From NCBI GenBank assembly GCA_003240775.1, contig QFNI01000020.1, forward strand, positions 1 to 61,926: DNA of 61,926 nt. The letters are read 5' to 3'. This document shows positions 58,929 through 61,926 of the stretch, piece after piece. Positions within the stretch are counted from its first letter, which is position 1; each line of letters opens with the position of its first letter. Source of the stretch: Mesorhizobium amorphae (GTDB lineage Bacteria > Pseudomonadota > Alphaproteobacteria > Rhizobiales > Rhizobiaceae). Both the position numbers and the translations under genes were made by a program. Below the pieces are notes generated by a model that was given only the letters and a program-made list of their open reading frames with translations, made no database searches and was not told the origin of the DNA.

Positions 58929-59327
58929 ATGCACCAGAAGGCGGAACTTCCGCTTTCGCTCGCCGGAATGAGCCGTCCCGACGACTCCCAACTGGCGCTT
59001 CAAACGGTTCTGGCCAGCCTGGACGATTCCAAGGCCGAAACCATCACCCCCATCGACATCCGCGGCAAGTCCAGCCTCGCCGACCACATGGTGGTCGCGT
59101 CGGGCCGCTCGCACCGGCATGTCGCAGCCGTGGCCGAGCACCTGATCAAGGCGTTGAAGGACGCCGGGTTGGGCAATGCGCGGATCGAGGGCCTGCCGAG
59201 CGCGGACTGGGTGCTGATCGACGCGGGCGACGTGATCGTCCACGTGTTCCGCCCCGAGGTCCGCGAATTCTACAACATCGAGAAGATGTGGCAGGCGCCC
59301 GACCTCGACGAGGATCGGTTGCATTGA
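58929..59327 (+). CDS. rsfS: Ribosomal silencing factor RsfS
   Basis: 132 residues from ATG 58929; a GTG at 58866 would add 21 residues that look unconserved. KAETITPIDIRGKSSLADHM, VVASGRSHRHVAAVAEHL and DVIVHVFRPEVREFYNIEKM are diagnostic. It binds L14 and blocks subunit joining in starvation. It keeps the standard order nadD-rsfS-rlmH. Confidence 0.95.
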   Translation: MHQKAELPLSLAGMSRPDDSQLALQTVLASLDDSKAETITPIDIRGKSSLADHMVVASGRSHRHVAAVAEHLIKALKDAGLGNARIEGLPSADWVLIDAGDVIVHVFRPEVREFYNIEKMWQAPDLDEDRLH

Positions 59328-59364
59328 CCGGTTTCCGCCGGGTCTCCGGCCCGGCGGTGCGCCA

Positions 59365-59847
59365 GTGCGGGTAGCTCTCCACGCCGTGGGCCGGCTCAAA
59401 TCCGGCCACGAGCGTGAGCTGGCCGAGCGCTACACGGAACGCTTCGCGCGCTCCGCTCCCCCGCTCGGCCTCGAATGGGGCGGCACGCTCGAAACCGCCG
59501 AGGGCCGCGGCCGCAGCGCGCCCGAACGCATGCGCGAAGAGGCCCAGGCCCTTCGTGCGGCCCGCCGCGCGGGCTCCGCCCTGTGGCTCCTCGACGAGCG
59601 GGGCCGCGACCTGTCGTCGGCGGATTTCGCGGGGCGGCTCGGCTCCCTGCGCGACGGTGGACGCCGCGATCTCCTGGTAGCCATCGGCGGGGCGGACGGC
59701 CACGACCCCTCGCTGCGCGACGAGGCCGACCTTCTCGTCTCCTTCGGCCGCGCCACATGGCCCCATCAGGTCGTCCGCATCCTGCTCGCCGAACAGCTCT
59801 ACCGCGCAGCCACGATCTTGGGCGGCCACCCCTACCATCGGGCATGA
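59365..59847 (+). CDS. rlmH: 23S rRNA (pseudouridine1915-N3) methyltransferase RlmH
   Basis: 160 residues, SPOUT family. The start is GTG. LLVAIGGADGHD and the knot region ATWPHQVVRILLAEQLYRA with the terminal HPYHRA are conserved. Confidence 0.95.
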   Translation: MRVALHAVGRLKSGHERELAERYTERFARSAPPLGLEWGGTLETAEGRGRSAPERMREEAQALRAARRAGSALWLLDERGRDLSSADFAGRLGSLRDGGRRDLLVAIGGADGHDPSLRDEADLLVSFGRATWPHQVVRILLAEQLYRAATILGGHPYHRA

Positions 59848-59940
59848 CCGGCAACGCCAGTGAACCCACCCCGCATGGTTGATGCTTCGTTAAGCACCCT
59901 CCCCTAACATTTGTCCGATCACACGGACCGGGAGGGCCTC

Positions 59941-61227
59941 ATGCAGTGCTGGATCGCGCGCGGCGCAGCCCTTCTGCTGTTGTGCCTGCCCACTCTCGCC
60001 CATGCTGCGGAAGCGCGGCCCATCGAGGTGCGCCAGGCCGAAAGCCGTTCCGAGTTCGAGCGGCTGACGCGCGAGATCTCCTTGTCGGACGGCCGCGCGG
60101 CGAGCCTCGCCGCCGAGATCGCCACCGTGCGCAAGGACCACGAGACGCTGACCGCGGCCCTCATCCAGTCGGCCGCGCGCGAGCGCTCGCTGGGCGCCGA
60201 GATCGAAGCGATCGTCGTGCGCCTGGAGCCCTTGAAGGCGCAGGAAAGCACGCTGCGCGACACGTTGCGCGCGCGCCGCGTGGTGCTCGCCCAGGTGCTG
60301 GGCGCGCTTCAGCGCATGGGTCTCAACCCGCCGCCCGCGCTCCTGGTGGAGCCCGAGGATGCGCTGTCTTCCGTGCGCTCGGCCATTCTGCTCGGCGCAG
60401 TCGTGCCCGAGCTTCGCGCCGAGGCCGACCAGTTGCTCGCCGATCTCGACGCGCTCAACCAGGCCACGCGCGCCGTGGAAGCCGAGCGCGCCAAGCTCGG
60501 CGAGGCCGTGGCGAGCCAGATCACCGAAAAGCGCAAGCTCGAAATGCTGCTCGGCGAAAAGCAGCGCCTGGCCGACGCCAACCAGGCGGCACTCCTGGAA
60601 GAGCAGCGCCGCGCGGAAGAGCTCGCCGCCAAGGCCGGCTCGCTGAAAGAGCTGATCGCAGGCCTCGAAAAGGAAAAGGCCGCGGCCGACCAGCGCCGCC
60701 TCGACGAGGAGCGTGCCGCCCAGAAGCGCGCCGAGCTTGCCGCGCGCTCCGTGCCCGAAGCCAACCGGCTGACGGCGGCGGCTCCCTTCCCGGCGCTGAA
60801 GAAGCAGGTCTCGCTGCCCGTGCTGGGCCGTGTGGCGCGGCGCTTCGGCGGCGATGACGGTCACGGCGGAGTGATGCTCGGAGACACGGTTGCGACACAA
60901 TCGGGGGCAATCGTCACGGCACCCGCAGACGGGGTGGTGCTTTATGCCGGGCCGTTCCGATCGATGGGTCAACTCTTGATCCTCGACGCAGGCGCTGGCT
61001 ATCATCTGGTGCTTGCGGGAATGGATCGAATCAACGTGGCTCAGGGCCAGTCCGTTCTCGCCGGCGAACCCGTCGGCGCGATGGGGGAAACCCGGATAGC
61101 GTCCATCGCTTCCCTCGGGAATGCGGCGGGTCCTGAACTCTATGTGGAATTCCGCGAAGGCGGCAAACCCGTCGATCCCTCGCCCTGGTGGGCAGGCTCT
61201 TCTGGAAGGACAGGGAATGGTTCGTAA
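59941..61227 (+). CDS. EnvC-like murein hydrolase activator (degenerate LytM domain)
   Basis: 428 residues. A signal peptide (about 24 residues, ending LPTLAHA) leads a long coiled coil (about 30-270) and a C-terminal peptidase-M23-like domain (about 305-420; IVTAPADGVVLYAG, GAGYHLVLAGMDRI). The HxGxD and HxH metal ligands of active LytM enzymes are not seen, as in EnvC, which activates amidases at the septum rather than cutting itself. GGGAGGGCC precedes the ATG. It overlaps ctpA by 11 bases, the usual pairing. Confidence 0.9.
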   Translation: MQCWIARGAALLLLCLPTLAHAAEARPIEVRQAESRSEFERLTREISLSDGRAASLAAEIATVRKDHETLTAALIQSAARERSLGAEIEAIVVRLEPLKAQESTLRDTLRARRVVLAQVLGALQRMGLNPPPALLVEPEDALSSVRSAILLGAVVPELRAEADQLLADLDALNQATRAVEAERAKLGEAVASQITEKRKLEMLLGEKQRLADANQAALLEEQRRAEELAAKAGSLKELIAGLEKEKAAADQRRLDEERAAQKRAELAARSVPEANRLTAAAPFPALKKQVSLPVLGRVARRFGGDDGHGGVMLGDTVATQSGAIVTAPADGVVLYAGPFRSMGQLLILDAGAGYHLVLAGMDRINVAQGQSVLAGEPVGAMGETRIASIASLGNAAGPELYVEFREGGKPVDPSPWWAGSSGRTGNGS

Positions 61228-61926
61228 GACGTCGCTTCTGCTTGCCGGCGGCCTGATCGGCGCAACGGCCATGGGTCTGGTCCAGAACGTGTCGGGCCAG
61301 GCCGTGGCGGCCAGCTCCGAGACCTACAAGCAGCTCGCCATCTTCGGCGACATCTTCGAACGCGTGCGCGCGCAATATGTGACGCCGCCCGACGAGAAGG
61401 CGCTGGTGGAGAACGCCATCAACGGCATGCTCACCTCGCTCGACCCCCACTCCTCCTACATGAACGCCGAAGCCGCGCAGGACATGCGCGTGCAGACCAA
61501 GGGCGAGTTCGGGGGCCTGGGCATCGAGGTCACCATGGAAGACGAGCTCGTCAAGGTGATCACCCCCATCGACGACACCCCCGCCTCCAAGGCCGGCGTG
61601 CTCGCGGGCGACTTCATCGCCAAGATCGACGACCAGGAAGTGCGCGGCCTGACGCTCAACGACGCGGTGGAAAAGATGCGCGGCGCGGTCAACACGCCGA
61701 TCAAGCTCACCATCATCCGCAAGGGCGCCGACAAGCCGATCGACCTCACCGTGGTGCGCGAGATCATCAAGGTGAAGGCCGTGAAGTTCCGCGTCGAAGG
61801 CGATGTGGGCTACATGAAGATCGCCTCCTTCACCGAAAAGACCCAGGACGACCTCGACTTCGCGATCGCCGAGATCAAGAAGCAGGTGCCCGACGACAAG
61901 CTCAAGGGCTACGTGCTCGACCTCCG
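61217..61926 (+). CDS. ctpA: Carboxy-terminal processing protease (S41), cut by window end
   Basis: The first 236 codons are present. A hydrophobic leader (about 1-28) is followed by the tail-specific protease N-terminal region (MLTSLDPHSSYMNAEAAQDM) and a PDZ domain (about 85-165; GEFGGLGIEV, VLAGDFIAKIDDQEV). The catalytic Ser/Lys lie beyond the window. It is a periplasmic protease, here coupled with the EnvC-like gene. Confidence 0.95.
   Translation, partial: MVRKTSLLLAGGLIGATAMGLVQNVSGQAVAASSETYKQLAIFGDIFERVRAQYVTPPDEKALVENAINGMLTSLDPHSSYMNAEAAQDMRVQTKGEFGGLGIEVTMEDELVKVITPIDDTPASKAGVLAGDFIAKIDDQEVRGLTLNDAVEKMRGAVNTPIKLTIIRKGADKPIDLTVVREIIKVKAVKFRVEGDVGYMKIASFTEKTQDDLDFAIAEIKKQVPDDKLKGYVLDL

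Noticed and set aside
55437..59399. 1320-codon open frame antisense to proB-proA-nadD-rsfS
   Set aside because: It runs opposite five certain genes, has Arg/His/Gly-rich composition with no domain, and is a normal by-product of high GC codon third positions.
1..61926. CRISPR arrays, insertion sequences with terminal repeats, rRNA genes, riboswitches
   Set aside because: None was seen. There are no regularly spaced identical repeats, no transposase-like frames other than the recombinase remnant, and no recognised aptamer-like leaders.

Overview
The window is GC-rich, gene-dense bacterial chromosome that reads as an alphaproteobacterium of the Hyphomicrobiales (Rhizobiales). The best evidence is the block at 52.6-61.9 kb: tRNA-Ser(CGA), rplU, rpmA, a GNAT acetyltransferase, obgE, proB, proA, nadD, rsfS, rlmH, an EnvC-like factor and ctpA, a gene order I know from that group. 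PrsDE-like secretion, TRAP and tripartite tricarboxylate (TTT) transporters and many GTG/TTG starts agree. Species cannot be told from the sequence.

0-19.3 kb is a cell-surface region. A plus-strand run encodes a 3-aminodideoxyhexose aminotransferase (FdtB-like), a GtrB-like glycosyltransferase, a bifunctional acetyltransferase/ketoisomerase (FdtD-like), a GtrA flippase, CysD and CysNC (together making PAPS), and a Wzm/Wzt-type ABC exporter. Facing it on the minus strand are a type I secretion ABC protein and adaptor, a phosphatase/sulfatase-fold protein, an RTX protein built of long superrepeats, a 1105-residue sulfotransferase/coiled-coil/double-glycosyltransferase fusion, and an RgpF-family protein. 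My reading is that CysD/CysNC supply PAPS to the fusion's sulfotransferase domain, so the region makes and exports a sulfated, amino-sugar-containing surface glycan next to a secreted RTX surface protein.

19.4-34 kb is a carbohydrate or sugar-acid utilisation region: a TRAP transporter with an enolase-superfamily dehydratase (minus), then an IclR regulator, L-rhamnose mutarotase, two Gfo/Idh/MocA oxidoreductases, a CoA transferase, a solute-binding-fold protein with no signal peptide, a MaoC hydratase, an SDR, a TIM-barrel epimerase, a DUF4432 protein and a divergent PanB-like protein. A shared motif occurs upstream of the IclR gene and upstream of the first oxidoreductase.

34-39.6 kb holds stress and signalling genes (a tandem DUF2382 protein, an XRE regulator, a PAS protein, an MHYT-GGDEF-EAL protein). 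Two AT-rich gaps here carry the same long dyad. 39.6-46.6 kb is a branched-acid module (HMG-CoA-lyase family, TctABC, CoA transferase, LysR, RraA-type aldolase). 46.6-49.7 kb is a LysR-controlled DoxX / carboxylesterase / glutathionyl-hydroquinone reductase set, probably for quinone stress. 49.9-52.6 kb is a patch of hypothetical genes, one frameshifted, that ends in a serine-recombinase remnant abutting the 3' end of tRNA-Ser: a decayed integration site next to the conserved housekeeping block.
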